DNA from: Streptomyces sp. 1-11 | GTDB taxonomy: Bacteria > Actinomycetota > Actinomycetes > Streptomycetales > Streptomycetaceae | Length of the DNA: 64,000 nucleotides | NCBI RefSeq assembly: GCF_007176755.1 | Contig: NZ_BJTV01000005.1 | Span: 434,001-498,000, forward strand | Direction of reading: 5' to 3' | Shown here: positions 53,301 through 62,941 of the stretch, in pieces | How the letters are laid out: each line of letters starts with the position of its first letter | How positions within the stretch are numbered: the first letter of the stretch is position 1 | Translations under genes and position numbers: made by a program | The notes under the pieces: model-generated | Told to the model about the DNA's origin: nothing | The model's input: only the letters and a program-made list of their open reading frames with translations | Database searches by the model: none

Positions 53301-56300
53301 ATGTCCGTGCACAGCCAAACAGCAGCTCAAGACCCGGCTGCCCACCCTGAGTTCCCGCGTCATGTGGTGACCGCGGTCCTCGTCTCCCACGACGGCGCCC
53401 GCTGGCTGCCCGACGCGCTGGCCGGGCTGCTCGGCCAGGAACGCCCCGTCCAGAACGCGGTGGCGGCCGACACCGGCAGCGCGGACGACTCCGCCCGGCT
53501 GGTCGCCGAGGCCCTCGGTGACGACCGCGTGCTGCACCTGGCCCGCCGCACCGGCTTCGGACAGGCGGTGGAGGAGGCGACCCGCGTCGCCCCCCTCCTC
53601 ACCCCGGACGAACTGCCGTACCTCAGGCGCCCCAGCGGCTGGGACCCGGTCACGCGCTCGTGGCGCGACGACGCCTACGACCTGCCCGAACTGCCCCACG
53701 GCGAACCCATCCAGTGGCTCTGGCTGCTGCACGACGACTGCGCCCCCGAACCCGACGCCCTCGCCCAGCTGCTCAGGGTCGTCGACAACGAACTCGAACT
53801 CGGCCGCGAAGACGTGGCGATCGTCGGACCCAAGCTGCGCGGCTGGTACGACCGCAGGCAACTGCTGGAGGTCGGCGTCTCCATCGCCAACTCCGGCCGC
53901 CGCTGGACGGGTCTCGACCGCCGGGAACAGGACCAGGGCCAGCACGACCACGTCCGCACCGTACTGTCCGTGTCCACCGCCGGCATGCTGGTGCGCCGCG
54001 ACGTCTTCGAGCAGCTCGGCGGATTCGACCGCCGGCTGCCCCTGATGCGCGACGACGTCGACCTGTGCTGGCGGGCGCACGCGGCCGGCCACCGGGTCCT
54101 CGTCGCCCCCGAGGCGGTCGTACGGCACGCCGAGGCGGCCTCCCGCGAGCGCCGCACCGTCGACTGCGTGGGCCGCACCGCCGCCTCCCCGCACAAGGTC
54201 GACAAGGCCGGCGCCATCTACACCCTGCTCGTCAACGTCCGCACGGCCGCGCTGCCCTGGGTGCTGCTGCGGCTCGTCCTCGGCACCCTCCTTCGGACCG
54301 TCGCCTACCTCGTGGGCAAGGTCCCCGGGCAGGCCGTCGACGAGATCCGCGGTCTGCTGGGCACCCTGCTGCGGCCCGAGCGGATCCTCGCCGGACGGCG
54401 CCGCCGCGGCCCCTCCCAGATCGACAGGACGGAGCTGCGCCGGCTCTTCCCGCCCCCGGGCGCGACCATCCGCGCCACCGTGGAGCAGATCGCGGGCAAC
54501 TTCTCCAACGGCTCCGACACCGACACCTCCTCCGCCGGCCGGCACGGCGGCGCCGTGGAGTCCGGGCCCGGCGGCGACGACGCCGACTTCCTGGAGATCG
54601 AGCAGTTCGCCCGGCTGAAGCGGATCGCCCGCAAGCCGGGCCCGGTCCTCTTCCTGGGGCTGCTCCTGGTCTCCCTCGTCGCCTGCCGCGCCCTGCTCGG
54701 CGGCGGCGCCCTCGCGGGCGGCGCCCTGCTGCCCGCCCCGGCGAGCGCCGGCGACCTCTGGTCCCGCTACCTGGACGCCTGGCACCCGGTGGGCGCCGGC
54801 GGCACCGCCGCCGCACCGCCCTACCTCGCCATCGTCGCGACGCTCGCCTCGATCCTGTTCGGCTCCACCGGGCTCGCCGTCACCGTGCTGCTGGTCTGCT
54901 CGGTCCCCCTGGCCGGCCTCACCGCCTACTTCGCCTCCCGGCCCCTCGTCACCTCCCGCCTGCTGCGCGCCTGGGCCGCGATCGCCTACGCCTTCCTGCC
55001 CGCCGCCACCGGCGCGCTGGCCGGCGGCCGCATCGGCACCGCCGTCCTCGCCGTGCTGCTGCCGCTCATCGCGCGCGCGGGCATCGCCGCGAGCGGTCTC
55101 ACCCACGCCTCCGGCGCGCGCGGAAGCTGGCGCGCCACCTGGGCGTACGCGCTGCTGCTGACCGTCACCACCGCGTTCACCCCGATCGTCTGGCCCATCG
55201 CGCTGATCCTCGGCATCGGCGTGCTGGTCCTGCGCCGCGGCGACCTCGTCGCCCACCTCCTGCGCTTCCTGGCCCAGCTCGGCACCCCGCTGCTGGTCCT
55301 CGCCCCCTGGTCGCTGACCCTGCTCCCGACCGGCTTCTTCACCGAGGCGGGCCTGGAGTACGGCGGCTCCAGCGCCTCCGCGCTCGACCTGCTCGGCGCC
55401 GGTCCCGGCGGTCCCGGCACCGTCGACGGCCTGATGCTCATCGGCATCGTCCTGGCCGCCCTGGCCGCGCTGCTGCGCTCCGAGCGCCAGTTGGGCATCC
55501 GGACCGCCTGGGCCGCCGCCCTGGTCGGCCTGGTCTTCGCCGTCCTGTCCAACCGCTCCGCCTGGGCCGGCCCGGCCACCCTCGTCTACGGCATCGCCCT
55601 GCTGGCCGCCGCGGCCCTGGGCGCCGACGGGGCACGCGCGCGCGTGGCTGAGCAGAGCTTCGGCTGGCGCCAGCCCGTCGCCGCCCTGATCGCCTTCGCC
55701 TCCGCCGCGGGCCCGCTGCTCGTCGCCGCCGGCTGGATGATCGGCGGCGCCGACGGCCCGCTGGAGCGCCGCGACCCGGTGCAGGTTCCCGCGTTCGTCG
55801 CCGAGGACGCCGCCACCCGCGACCAGGCCCGCACCCTGGTCCTGGACAGCGAATCCACCGCACACGTGCGCTACAGCCTGGTCCGCGGCTCCGGCGCCCG
55901 CATGGGAGACGCCGAACTCGCCGCCACCGACGGGGAGAACGCCAGGCTCGACAAGGTCGTCGCCAACCTGGTGGCGGGCTCCGGCGCCGACCAGGCGGGC
56001 CAGCTCGGCGGCTTCGCCGTGCGGTACGTCCTCGTCCACAAGGGCGCACCCCGCGAGATCACCCGCGTCCTCGACGCCACCCCCGGGCTCAGCCGGCTCA
56101 GCCAGCAGGACGGCAGCGCCCTGTGGCGCGTCGGCCGGCAGGTCTCCCGCGCCACCATCGTGCCCGCGGGCGGCACCGGCACCGCCCAGTCCGTCGCCGC
56201 CGGACCGGTGGAGATCCACACCACCATCCCGGCAGGATCCCGCGGCCGCGTCCTGCGCCTGGCCGACGCCGTCTCCGACGGCTGGACGGCCACCCTGGAC

Positions 56301-56951
56301 GGCAGGCCGCTCACCCGCACCACGGTCGACGGCTGGGCGCAGGGCTTCCGGCTGCCGGCCGACGGCGGTCGGCTGGACGTCGTGCACGACGACCCGGTCA
56401 CCCACACCGCCTGGCTGTGGGTCCAGGGCGCGCTCGCCCTCGTCCTGGTCGTCCTCGCCCTGCCCGGCCGCCGCCGCGACATCGACGACGACCTGCCCGA
56501 GGAGCAGCCGCTGCCCGCCCAGGACGCCTCCGGCGAGGGCCGCCGTGCCCGCCGGCTGCGCGCCCAGGCCGAGGAGGCGGCCGTCCCGGAGCAGCCCGGC
56601 CCCGACAGCGTGCCGCCCGCTCCGCAGGAGGCCCCCGCGGCCGTTCCCGAGGAGACCCCGGCGGCCGCCGTCCCCCAGCAGCCGGCGTACGGCGACTGGG
56701 ACTACGCGGGCGGCGAGTACGCCGGTTACGGCACCGGCCAGTACCACGGCGCCGGCCAGTACCAGGGCGAGGGCTACGACCAGCAGGCGTACCAGCCCGA
56801 CCCCTACCAGAACGGCCAGTACGACCCCTACGCCTACGGCGGCACGCCCGAGCAGCAGGCGTACGACGAGCAGGCGTACCAGCACGGTTACGACCCGGCC
56901 CAGCAGCAGTACGGCACCGGCAGCGAGCGCCCCGACGGGAGCCAGCAGTGA
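53301..56951 (+). CDS. Giant membrane glycosyltransferase (GT2 plus multi-helix domain) with Tyr/Gln/Gly-rich tail
   Basis: 1216 residues. Residues 20-330 form a family 2 glycosyltransferase (VTAVLVSHDGARWLPDALAG, WLWLLHDDCAPEPDAL with DxD-like DDC, GGFDRRLPLMRDDVDLCWRA). A linker leads to a membrane region of about ten or more helices (about 450-830), then an extracytoplasmic beta-rich part (850-1080), a last helix near 1088-1108, and a charged region. The final 87 residues contain 16 Tyr and 17 Gln. Catalytic domain faces the cytoplasm. Sugar and acceptor unknown; next gene overlaps as GTGA. ATG 53301. Confidence 0.88.
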   Translation: MSVHSQTAAQDPAAHPEFPRHVVTAVLVSHDGARWLPDALAGLLGQERPVQNAVAADTGSADDSARLVAEALGDDRVLHLARRTGFGQAVEEATRVAPLLTPDELPYLRRPSGWDPVTRSWRDDAYDLPELPHGEPIQWLWLLHDDCAPEPDALAQLLRVVDNELELGREDVAIVGPKLRGWYDRRQLLEVGVSIANSGRRWTGLDRREQDQGQHDHVRTVLSVSTAGMLVRRDVFEQLGGFDRRLPLMRDDVDLCWRAHAAGHRVLVAPEAVVRHAEAASRERRTVDCVGRTAASPHKVDKAGAIYTLLVNVRTAALPWVLLRLVLGTLLRTVAYLVGKVPGQAVDEIRGLLGTLLRPERILAGRRRRGPSQIDRTELRRLFPPPGATIRATVEQIAGNFSNGSDTDTSSAGRHGGAVESGPGGDDADFLEIEQFARLKRIARKPGPVLFLGLLLVSLVACRALLGGGALAGGALLPAPASAGDLWSRYLDAWHPVGAGGTAAAPPYLAIVATLASILFGSTGLAVTVLLVCSVPLAGLTAYFASRPLVTSRLLRAWAAIAYAFLPAATGALAGGRIGTAVLAVLLPLIARAGIAASGLTHASGARGSWRATWAYALLLTVTTAFTPIVWPIALILGIGVLVLRRGDLVAHLLRFLAQLGTPLLVLAPWSLTLLPTGFFTEAGLEYGGSSASALDLLGAGPGGPGTVDGLMLIGIVLAALAALLRSERQLGIRTAWAAALVGLVFAVLSNRSAWAGPATLVYGIALLAAAALGADGARARVAEQSFGWRQPVAALIAFASAAGPLLVAAGWMIGGADGPLERRDPVQVPAFVAEDAATRDQARTLVLDSESTAHVRYSLVRGSGARMGDAELAATDGENARLDKVVANLVAGSGADQAGQLGGFAVRYVLVHKGAPREITRVLDATPGLSRLSQQDGSALWRVGRQVSRATIVPAGGTGTAQSVAAGPVEIHTTIPAGSRGRVLRLADAVSDGWTATLDGRPLTRTTVDGWAQGFRLPADGGRLDVVHDDPVTHTAWLWVQGALALVLVVLALPGRRRDIDDDLPEEQPLPAQDASGEGRRARRLRAQAEEAAVPEQPGPDSVPPAPQEAPAAVPEETPAAAVPQQPAYGDWDYAGGEYAGYGTGQYHGAGQYQGEGYDQQAYQPDPYQNGQYDPYAYGGTPEQQAYDEQAYQHGYDPAQQQYGTGSERPDGSQQ

Positions 56952-58450
56952 ACCGCACCACCCTGTCCCTGATCGCCTGCACGACCGCGCTGGCCGCCGT
57001 CACCGCCTTCGCCGCGCTCGACACACCGGCCGCCCCCGGCGCGGACCCGGCCACGGCGGCCGCCGAGCTGCCCGTGGAGCGGACCAGCCTGCTGTGCCCG
57101 GCGCCGAGCTCCTCCGACATCGCCGACACCTCGTACACGTCGTTCACGCCCGTCACCAAGGGCACGGCGAGCGGCGGCAAGGCCCAACTCCAGGCGGCCA
57201 CCGAGCAGTCGGCGGACGGCACGAGCGGGTCCAAGAAGGGCGCCGGGAAGAAGCCCGCCGCACCCGTCCTCACCCCGAAGAGCCCCGGCACCCCGGCCAC
57301 CGGCGACACCTCCGGCGCCGACACTCCCGCACAGGTCGGCACCGCCGACGGCAAGTACGCCCCCGGCTGGACCGTGCAGGAGACCACCGAGGTGGTCGCG
57401 GGCACGGGCCGGGGACTGCAGGGCGTCAACTGCACCGCCCCCGACACCGAGTTCTGGTTCCCGGGCGCCAGCACGGCCGCCGACCGCACCGACTACGTGC
57501 ACCTGACCAACCCCGAGGACTCCGCCGCCGTCGTCGACATCGAGCTGTACGGCAAGGACGGCGCGATCAAGTCCTCGGTGCCGGACGGCTTCACGATCCC
57601 CCCGCACGGGAGCGAGCCGATCCTGCTGTCCACGCTCACCGACGAACGGCAGACGGACCTCACCGTCCACGTCAGCGTGCGCAGCGGCCGGGTCGGCGCG
57701 GCGGTGCAGGCCCTGGACGACAAGGTGGGCGGCGACTGGCTGGCCGCCGCCGACGACCCGTCCGCCGGCCTGGTGCTGCCCGGCATCCCGAAGGACGCCA
57801 CCGACGTCCGCCTGATCGCCTTCACTCCCGGCGACGCCGACGCGGACCTCAAGATCCGGCTGGCCTCGCCCGACGGTCTGATCACCCCGGCGGGCAACGA
57901 GACGTTGCACGTCAAGGCCGGCATGACGACCGCGGCCGACCTCGGCGACGTCACCCGCGGCGAGGCGGGCTCCCTGGTGCTCACGCCCACCGACCAGTCC
58001 GTGCCGGTGGTGGCGGCGCTGCGGGTGGTCCGGGGCAAGGGAGCCAAGCAGGAGACGGCCTTCATCCCCGCCACGGCCCCCGTCGGCAAGCGGGCGACCT
58101 CGGCGGACAACCGCGGCAAGACCTCGACCCTCTCCCTGACGGCCCCCACGGCGACCAGCACGGTCAGGGTCACGGCCTCGGCGGGCAGCGAGGGCGGCGC
58201 CCCGGTCACGAAGACCTACACCGTCAAGTCCGGCACCACGCTGGACGTCCCGGCCCTCACGCCGTCCGGTCTGAAGGGCACCTACGCCCTGACCGTGGAA
58301 CCCGTCTCCGGAGGCCCCCTCTACGCCTCCCGCACCCTCACCTCCACGGCGGCCGGCGTCCCCGCCTTCACCATCCAGACCCTCCCCACCGACCGGGGCC
58401 TGGTCTCAGTGCCCCGGACGACCGAGGACCTGTCCCTGCTCCAGAAGTGA
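56948..58450 (+). CDS. Secreted or membrane-anchored DUF5719-like protein
   Basis: 500 residues. Hydrophobic N-terminal signal/anchor (LSLIACTTALAAVTAFAAL), a Lys/Pro/Thr/Ala-rich linker (about 65-125), and a beta-rich C-terminal part with repeating Ig-like patterns: TDYVHLTNPEDSAAVVDIEL, LILA-type strands, and GLVSVPRTTEDLSLL at the end. I know it only as the partner gene regularly following the large glycosyltransferase in Streptomyces. GTG start overlaps the previous stop, so the two proteins are made together and may form an envelope complex. No catalytic motif seen. Confidence 0.75.
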   Translation: MNRTTLSLIACTTALAAVTAFAALDTPAAPGADPATAAAELPVERTSLLCPAPSSSDIADTSYTSFTPVTKGTASGGKAQLQAATEQSADGTSGSKKGAGKKPAAPVLTPKSPGTPATGDTSGADTPAQVGTADGKYAPGWTVQETTEVVAGTGRGLQGVNCTAPDTEFWFPGASTAADRTDYVHLTNPEDSAAVVDIELYGKDGAIKSSVPDGFTIPPHGSEPILLSTLTDERQTDLTVHVSVRSGRVGAAVQALDDKVGGDWLAAADDPSAGLVLPGIPKDATDVRLIAFTPGDADADLKIRLASPDGLITPAGNETLHVKAGMTTAADLGDVTRGEAGSLVLTPTDQSVPVVAALRVVRGKGAKQETAFIPATAPVGKRATSADNRGKTSTLSLTAPTATSTVRVTASAGSEGGAPVTKTYTVKSGTTLDVPALTPSGLKGTYALTVEPVSGGPLYASRTLTSTAAGVPAFTIQTLPTDRGLVSVPRTTEDLSLLQK

Positions 58451-58460
58451 CCCCGGCCCG

Positions 58461-58498
58461 GCTGCGGCGGCCCGACGCGCGCACCGGGCCGCCGCAGC
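58461..58498. terminator. Bidirectional terminator, 14-base-pair stem
   Basis: 58461-58474 pairs perfectly with 58485-58498 around a 10-base loop ACGCGCGCAC, ten bases past the stop of the DUF5719-like gene and between convergent genes. Confidence 0.85.
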
Positions 58499-58563
58499 GC
58501 CGGGCACGGGCGCCGGCGTGGACCCGGGCGCCCACAGGGCAGGCCCGCGGCAGGCAGCCCGGC

Positions 58564-59019
58564 TCAGTCCTCGCCGTACCGGGGATCGACCGTCTCGGGC
58601 GTCAGCCCCAGCAACTCCGCCACCTGCTCCACCACGACCTCGTGCACCAACGCGGCCCGCTCGTCCCGCCCCTTGGTCCGGATCTCCACCGGCCGCCGGT
58701 ACACCACGACCCGGGCCCGCCGTCCGTCCCGCGCGGGAACGACCCCGCCGAGCGGAACGGCCTCGTCGCTCCACACGTCCGTGCCGCGCCCCTCCAGCCG
58801 GGGCACCTCGAGCACCATGAAGTCCATGTCGGCCAGTTGCGGCCACCGCCGCTCGAGACGCTCAACGGAGTCCTGCACCAGGTCCGCGAACACCTCGGCG
58901 CGGCTGGCCGCCAGCGGCACCTGAGGCGGCGCGATCGGCCCTCGCATGCCCCGCCCGTGACGATCACGGCGACGGGGCCCGGGGCCGGTGGCACGGGGCG
59001 GTACACGGTTGTCCATCAC
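58564..59019 (-). CDS. Zincin-like metallopeptidase family protein with altered active site
   Basis: 151 residues, actinobacterial zincin family found near whiB and manB. Basic N-terminus (1-27), then FADLVQDSVERLERRWPQLA, FMVLEVPRLE, RVVVYRRPVE strands and the helix LVHEVVVEQVAELLG. The family motif HExxH should be here, but only His126-Glu127 are present; position 130 is Val. Zinc peptidase activity is therefore doubtful. Start GTG 59019 or ATG 59016. Convergent to the DUF5719-like gene and divergent from the DUF3499-like gene. Confidence 0.8.
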   Translation of the reverse strand: MMDNRVPPRATGPGPRRRDRHGRGMRGPIAPPQVPLAASRAEVFADLVQDSVERLERRWPQLADMDFMVLEVPRLEGRGTDVWSDEAVPLGGVVPARDGRRARVVVYRRPVEIRTKGRDERAALVHEVVVEQVAELLGLTPETVDPRYGED

Positions 59020-59297
59020 CGCAGAAGCCTAGTCCCCGCACGCTCCACCCGCCCGGCCCCACGCGGCAACCGGCCACCGGCGTCCCCCGTCCCGCGGCAG
59101 GACGAGCACATGTCACCGGACGTGACACAGGTTGACCATTCCGGCCAAGGTCTGGCTCGTTTCCGTAACTCTCCGAGACCGGTGAACTCAAGGCAATTGA
59201 CGGTGTTTGTGCCGACTCATGACCGGAACGTTCCCCGCCCCGAACTCCGCCCGACCCCGTACGCGCAGGTCAGCAAGGCCTGTTCGAGGAGGCCCGC

Positions 59298-59756
59298 GTG
59301 GCGTCTCAAAGTACGACACGGTGGCGTGACCTGGAGCAGAGTCGTCGCGGCCCGCTCAAGAGTGCGGTACCGTCCATCAGCGTGAGCCCTGTACGTCGCT
59401 GTTCGCGCACCGCCTGCGGCCGACCCGCCGTCGCGACGCTGACGTACGTCTACGCCGACTCGACCGCGGTCCTCGGCCCGCTCGCCACCTACGCCGAACC
59501 CCACTGCTACGACCTGTGCGCCGAGCACTCCGAGCGCCTCACCGCGCCCCGTGGCTGGGAGGTCGTCCGCCTCCTCGACGGCTCCGCTCCCGCGCGGCCC
59601 AGCGGAGACGACCTGGAAGCGCTTGCCAACGCCGTGCGCGAGGCGGCCCGCCCCCAGCAGCGGGCGGCCGAGGCGGGCGGCGGAGCCCGCACCCCGGACC
59701 CGATGGAAGTGGCCCGCCGCGGGCACCTGCGCATCCTGCGCTCGCCGGACAACTGA
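59298..59756 (+). CDS. DUF3499-family protein, putative small zinc-binding
   Basis: 152 residues. The core CSRTACGRPAVATLTYVYA, HCYDLCAEHSERL holds four Cys in C-x4-C and C-x3-C arrangement, likely a zinc site, and GWEVVRL ends the conserved part. The C-terminus is Ala/Arg-rich. I chose GTG 59298 because GAGGAGG lies five bases upstream; a GTG at 59382 (MSPVRRC) fits family length better but has no ribosome site. Lies before manB as in other actinomycetes. Function unknown. Confidence 0.78.
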   Translation: MASQSTTRWRDLEQSRRGPLKSAVPSISVSPVRRCSRTACGRPAVATLTYVYADSTAVLGPLATYAEPHCYDLCAEHSERLTAPRGWEVVRLLDGSAPARPSGDDLEALANAVREAARPQQRAAEAGGGARTPDPMEVARRGHLRILRSPDN

Positions 59757-59918
59757 CTCCGCATCCGGCGGAGAACCGATCCCGCACCCACCGGGGCGAC
59801 CCACGGCCACCACTCGCCGCCCGTCGGCCACTTGCCCGCCCGCCGGGTGTCCGCACACCTGCCTCTCACCAGCGACGGGTAGTTTGTGGGCACCCATAGG
59901 ACTTCAGGAGGGTTGGCC

Positions 59919-61283
59919 GTGACTGCTGATCTGTCGCAGATCGTGAAGGCGTACGACGTACGCGGAGTGGTCCCGGACCAGTGGGACGAGCCACTGGCCG
60001 CCCTCTTCGGCGCCGCCTTCGCCGAGGTGACGGACGCGACGGCCGTCGTCGTCGGCCACGACATGCGCCCCTCGTCCCCCGGCCTCTCCCGCGCCTTCGC
60101 GCGCGGGGCGGCCGACCGCGGGGTGGACGTCACCGAGATCGGTCTGTGCTCGACGGACCAGCTCTACTACGCCTCCGGCGCGCTGAACCTCCCGGGCGCG
60201 ATGTTCACCGCCTCCCACAACCCCGCGCGGTACAACGGCATCAAGATGTGCCGCGCCGGCGCCGCCCCGGTCGGCCAGGACACGGGCCTGGCGCAGATCC
60301 GCGAACTCGTCGAGCGGTGGCTGGAGTCGGGCGCCCCGCGACCGGCCGCCGAGCCGGGAACCCTCACCACGCGCGAGACGCTGCAGGACTACGCGGCCCA
60401 CCTCCGCTCCCTCGTCGACCTGACCGCCGTCCGGCCCCTGAAGGTCGTCGTCGACGCGGGCAACGGCATGGGCGGCCACACCGTCCCCACGGTCTTCGCC
60501 GGCCTGCCCCTGACCCTCGTCCCGATGTACTTCGAACTGGACGGCACCTTCCCGAACCACGAGGCCAACCCCCTCGACCCGGCCAACATCGTGGACCTGC
60601 AGAAGCGGGTCCCGGCGGAGGGCGCGGACCTCGGCATCGCCTTCGACGGCGACGCCGACCGCTGCTTCGTCGTGGACGAGAACGGCGACCCCGTCTCCCC
60701 GTCCGCGATCACCGCGCTGGTCGCGGCGCGCGAGCTGTCCCGCTCCGGCGGCCGGGGCACCGTCATCCACAACCTGATCACCTCCCGCACCGTCCCGGAG
60801 GTGGTGCGGGAGAACGGCGGCACCCCGGTCCGCACCCGTGTCGGGCACTCCTTCATCAAGGCCGAGATGGCCCGCTCCGGCGCGATCTTCGGCGGCGAGC
60901 ACTCCGCCCACTACTACTTCAAGGACTTCTGGAACGCCGACACGGGCATGCTGGCCGCCCTCCACGTCCTCGCGGCCCTCGGCGGCCAGGAAGGCCCCCT
61001 CTCCGCCCTGACCGCCCAGTACGACCGCTACGCGGGCTCCGGCGAGATCAACTCCACCGTCGCGGACCAGGCCGCCCGCCTCGCCGCGATCCGCGCCGCC
61101 TACGCGGGCCGCCCGGACGTCACCCTCGACGACCTCGACGGCCTCACGGTCTCCGCCGCCGACTGGTGGTTCAACGTCCGCCCGTCCAACACGGAGCCGC
61201 TGCTGCGCCTGAACGCGGAGGCGAAGGACGAGGCGACGATGACCAGGATCCGCGACGAGGCCCTCGCGATCATCAGGGCCTGA
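59919..61283 (+). CDS. manB: Phosphomannomutase
   Basis: 454-residue alpha-D-phosphohexomutase interconverting mannose-6-P and mannose-1-P. Catalytic Ser99 in FTASHNPARYNGIK, metal-binding FDGDADRCF, sugar loop GGEHSAHYYFKDF, and phosphate-binding RPSNTEPLLRL. GTG 59919 lies six bases after AGGAGGG. Works with the truncated manA at the right edge and the guanylyltransferase at 46692 to form GDP-mannose. A phosphoglucomutase side activity is possible. Confidence 0.93.
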   Translation: MTADLSQIVKAYDVRGVVPDQWDEPLAALFGAAFAEVTDATAVVVGHDMRPSSPGLSRAFARGAADRGVDVTEIGLCSTDQLYYASGALNLPGAMFTASHNPARYNGIKMCRAGAAPVGQDTGLAQIRELVERWLESGAPRPAAEPGTLTTRETLQDYAAHLRSLVDLTAVRPLKVVVDAGNGMGGHTVPTVFAGLPLTLVPMYFELDGTFPNHEANPLDPANIVDLQKRVPAEGADLGIAFDGDADRCFVVDENGDPVSPSAITALVAARELSRSGGRGTVIHNLITSRTVPEVVRENGGTPVRTRVGHSFIKAEMARSGAIFGGEHSAHYYFKDFWNADTGMLAALHVLAALGGQEGPLSALTAQYDRYAGSGEINSTVADQAARLAAIRAAYAGRPDVTLDDLDGLTVSAADWWFNVRPSNTEPLLRLNAEAKDEATMTRIRDEALAIIRA

Positions 61284-61424
61284 GCCGGCCGCCCGGCCCG
61301 GGCGGACGGCCGCAGCGGGCGCGGCGGGCCCCGGCCGCCCCCGCGGGCCCGCCCCGCCCCCGCCACCAGCGGTACGCTGACCAGCACATCGGCAACAGAA
61401 CATCCGCCCCGAAGGGACACCCTC

Positions 61425-61595
61425 ATGCCGCTCGAAGCCGGCCTCCTGGAGATCCTCGCCTGCCCCGCCTGTCACGCCCCCCTCAAGGAGCAGGACACCG
61501 AGCTGATCTGCACCGGGCAGGACTGCGGCCTGGCATACCCGGTCCGCGACGGCATCCCGGTCCTGCTCGTCGACGAGGCCCGCCGCCCCGAGTAA
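61425..61595 (+). CDS. Trm112-like small zinc protein
   Basis: 56-residue Trm112p-family protein with CPACHAPL and [16 protein letters not shown]12, C15, C29 and C34 can hold zinc. In eukaryotes Trm112 activates methyltransferases; the bacterial role is unclear. ATG 61425 follows GAAGGGACA. Part of the manB - Trm112-like - SIS - manA row, conserved in Streptomyces as I recall. Too short for most automatic gene calls. Confidence 0.85.
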   Translation: MPLEAGLLEILACPACHAPLKEQDTELICTGQDCGLAYPVRDGIPVLLVDEARRPE

Positions 61596-61680
61596 CCGAG
61601 CCACCGCCGCGCCACGGCGAGGCGCCCACCCCCGCGTTCGAACCCCCGCACAGGATCCCGGCGACCGGAGGCTGCCGCCC

Positions 61681-62808
61681 ATGCTCGACGAATCGCTGCT
61701 CGACAGCCCGGAGGGCCTCGCCGACGCCGACCGCCGCGGCCTGCTGCGCGGCGCGGCCGAGGCCGGTGCCCGCGTCCGCACCGCCGTCCGGCACGCCGCC
61801 GAGGCCGGCGTGGCCGGTCTCGAGCCCGACGGCCGCCCCCGCGCCGTGCTGATCGCGGGCCCCGGCGCCGCCGCCACCCACACCGCCGACCTGCTCGGCA
61901 CCCTGGCGGGCCCCGGCAGCCCCGTCATCAGGCTGGCCCCCACCGGCGTCGCCCCCGCCGCCGGCGCCCTGCGCTGGGAGATCCCGGGCTGGGTCGGCTC
62001 CGTCGACCTGCTGCTCATCGCCACCCCGGACGGCAGCGAGCCCAGCCTCTCCCTGCTCGCCGAGCAGGCCTACCGGCGAGGCTGCTCGGTCGTCGCCGTC
62101 GCCCCGGCCGACACCCCGCTCGCCGAGGCGATCGCCGCCGCGCACGGGATGTTCGTGCCGATGGCGACGGCGCCCTACGACCAGGAAGAACCCCTCGCCG
62201 CGTCCTCCCCGGGCGTCTTCTGGGCCCTGTTCACCCCGCTGCTGGCGCTGCTGGACCGCATCGGCCTGCTCAGCGCGGCGCCGGACCACCTGGAGAAGGT
62301 CGCCGACCGCCTGGACCACATCGCCGAGCGCTGCGGCCCGGCCATCGCGGCCTACAGCAACCCGGCCAAGACCCTCGCCGCCGAACTCGCCGACGCGCTC
62401 CCCGTGGTGTGGACGGAGGGCCCCGGGACCGGACCCGCCGGCCGCCGCTTCGCAGCCGCCCTCGCCGAACTCGCCGGCCGCCCCGCCCTCGTGGCCGAAC
62501 TCCCCGAGGCGCTCGCCGCGCACAGCGCCCTGCTGGCCGGCCCGCTCGCCGCCAGCGCCGACCCGGACGACTTCTTCCGCGACCGCGTGGAGGAGCCGCC
62601 CGCGATGCACGCGCGCGTGGTGCTGCTCCGGGACCGTCCGATCGGCGGCCTGACCGCCGCCCCCGCCGCCCGTGACCTCGCACTCAGCCACGACACGCCG
62701 ATCAGCGAGCTCGAACCGGAGGAGGGCGACGAACTGGAGACCCTCGCGGAACTGATCGCCGTCACGGATTTCGCCGCCGTTTACCTGGCGCTCGCTTCCA
62801 GGGCCTGA
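61681..62808 (+). CDS. SIS-domain sugar isomerase-like protein
   Basis: 375 residues resembling a phosphoglucose/phosphomannose isomerase-like SIS double domain: RAVLIAGPGAAATHTADLLG, VDLLLIATPDGSEPSL, a second region from about residue 215 (IAERCGPAIAAYSNPAKTLA) and a Glu-rich end. Conserved between manB and manA, so a role in mannose-phosphate supply is likely, but classical isomerase residues are not obvious and it could be regulatory. ATG follows GGAGG at nine bases. The mycobacterial counterpart is, as I recall, also uncharacterised. Confidence 0.82.
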   Translation: MLDESLLDSPEGLADADRRGLLRGAAEAGARVRTAVRHAAEAGVAGLEPDGRPRAVLIAGPGAAATHTADLLGTLAGPGSPVIRLAPTGVAPAAGALRWEIPGWVGSVDLLLIATPDGSEPSLSLLAEQAYRRGCSVVAVAPADTPLAEAIAAAHGMFVPMATAPYDQEEPLAASSPGVFWALFTPLLALLDRIGLLSAAPDHLEKVADRLDHIAERCGPAIAAYSNPAKTLAAELADALPVVWTEGPGTGPAGRRFAAALAELAGRPALVAELPEALAAHSALLAGPLAASADPDDFFRDRVEEPPAMHARVVLLRDRPIGGLTAAPAARDLALSHDTPISELEPEEGDELETLAELIAVTDFAAVYLALASRA

Positions 62809-62941
62809 CCTTGCTCAGGGCGCCGGCCCCGGGTCCGCCCGGACCGGCCGGCCCGCGCCCGCCACCGGCACACCGGTCGGGAACCGGCACACCCCCCGGC
62901 GCCGGCGCCGGGCAGCGTACGTACGGAGACAGAGAAACCAC

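Noticed and set aside
53151..56885. A 1244-codon open frame antisense to the large glycosyltransferase
   Set aside because: Ala/Gly/Gln/Val-rich shadow typical of antisense frames in very GC-rich DNA; the plus strand has clear domains and codon bias.
61596..61680. tRNA-like GTTCGAACCC motif near 61635
   Set aside because: No acceptor or D-arm pairing is possible in the 85-base gap on either strand.
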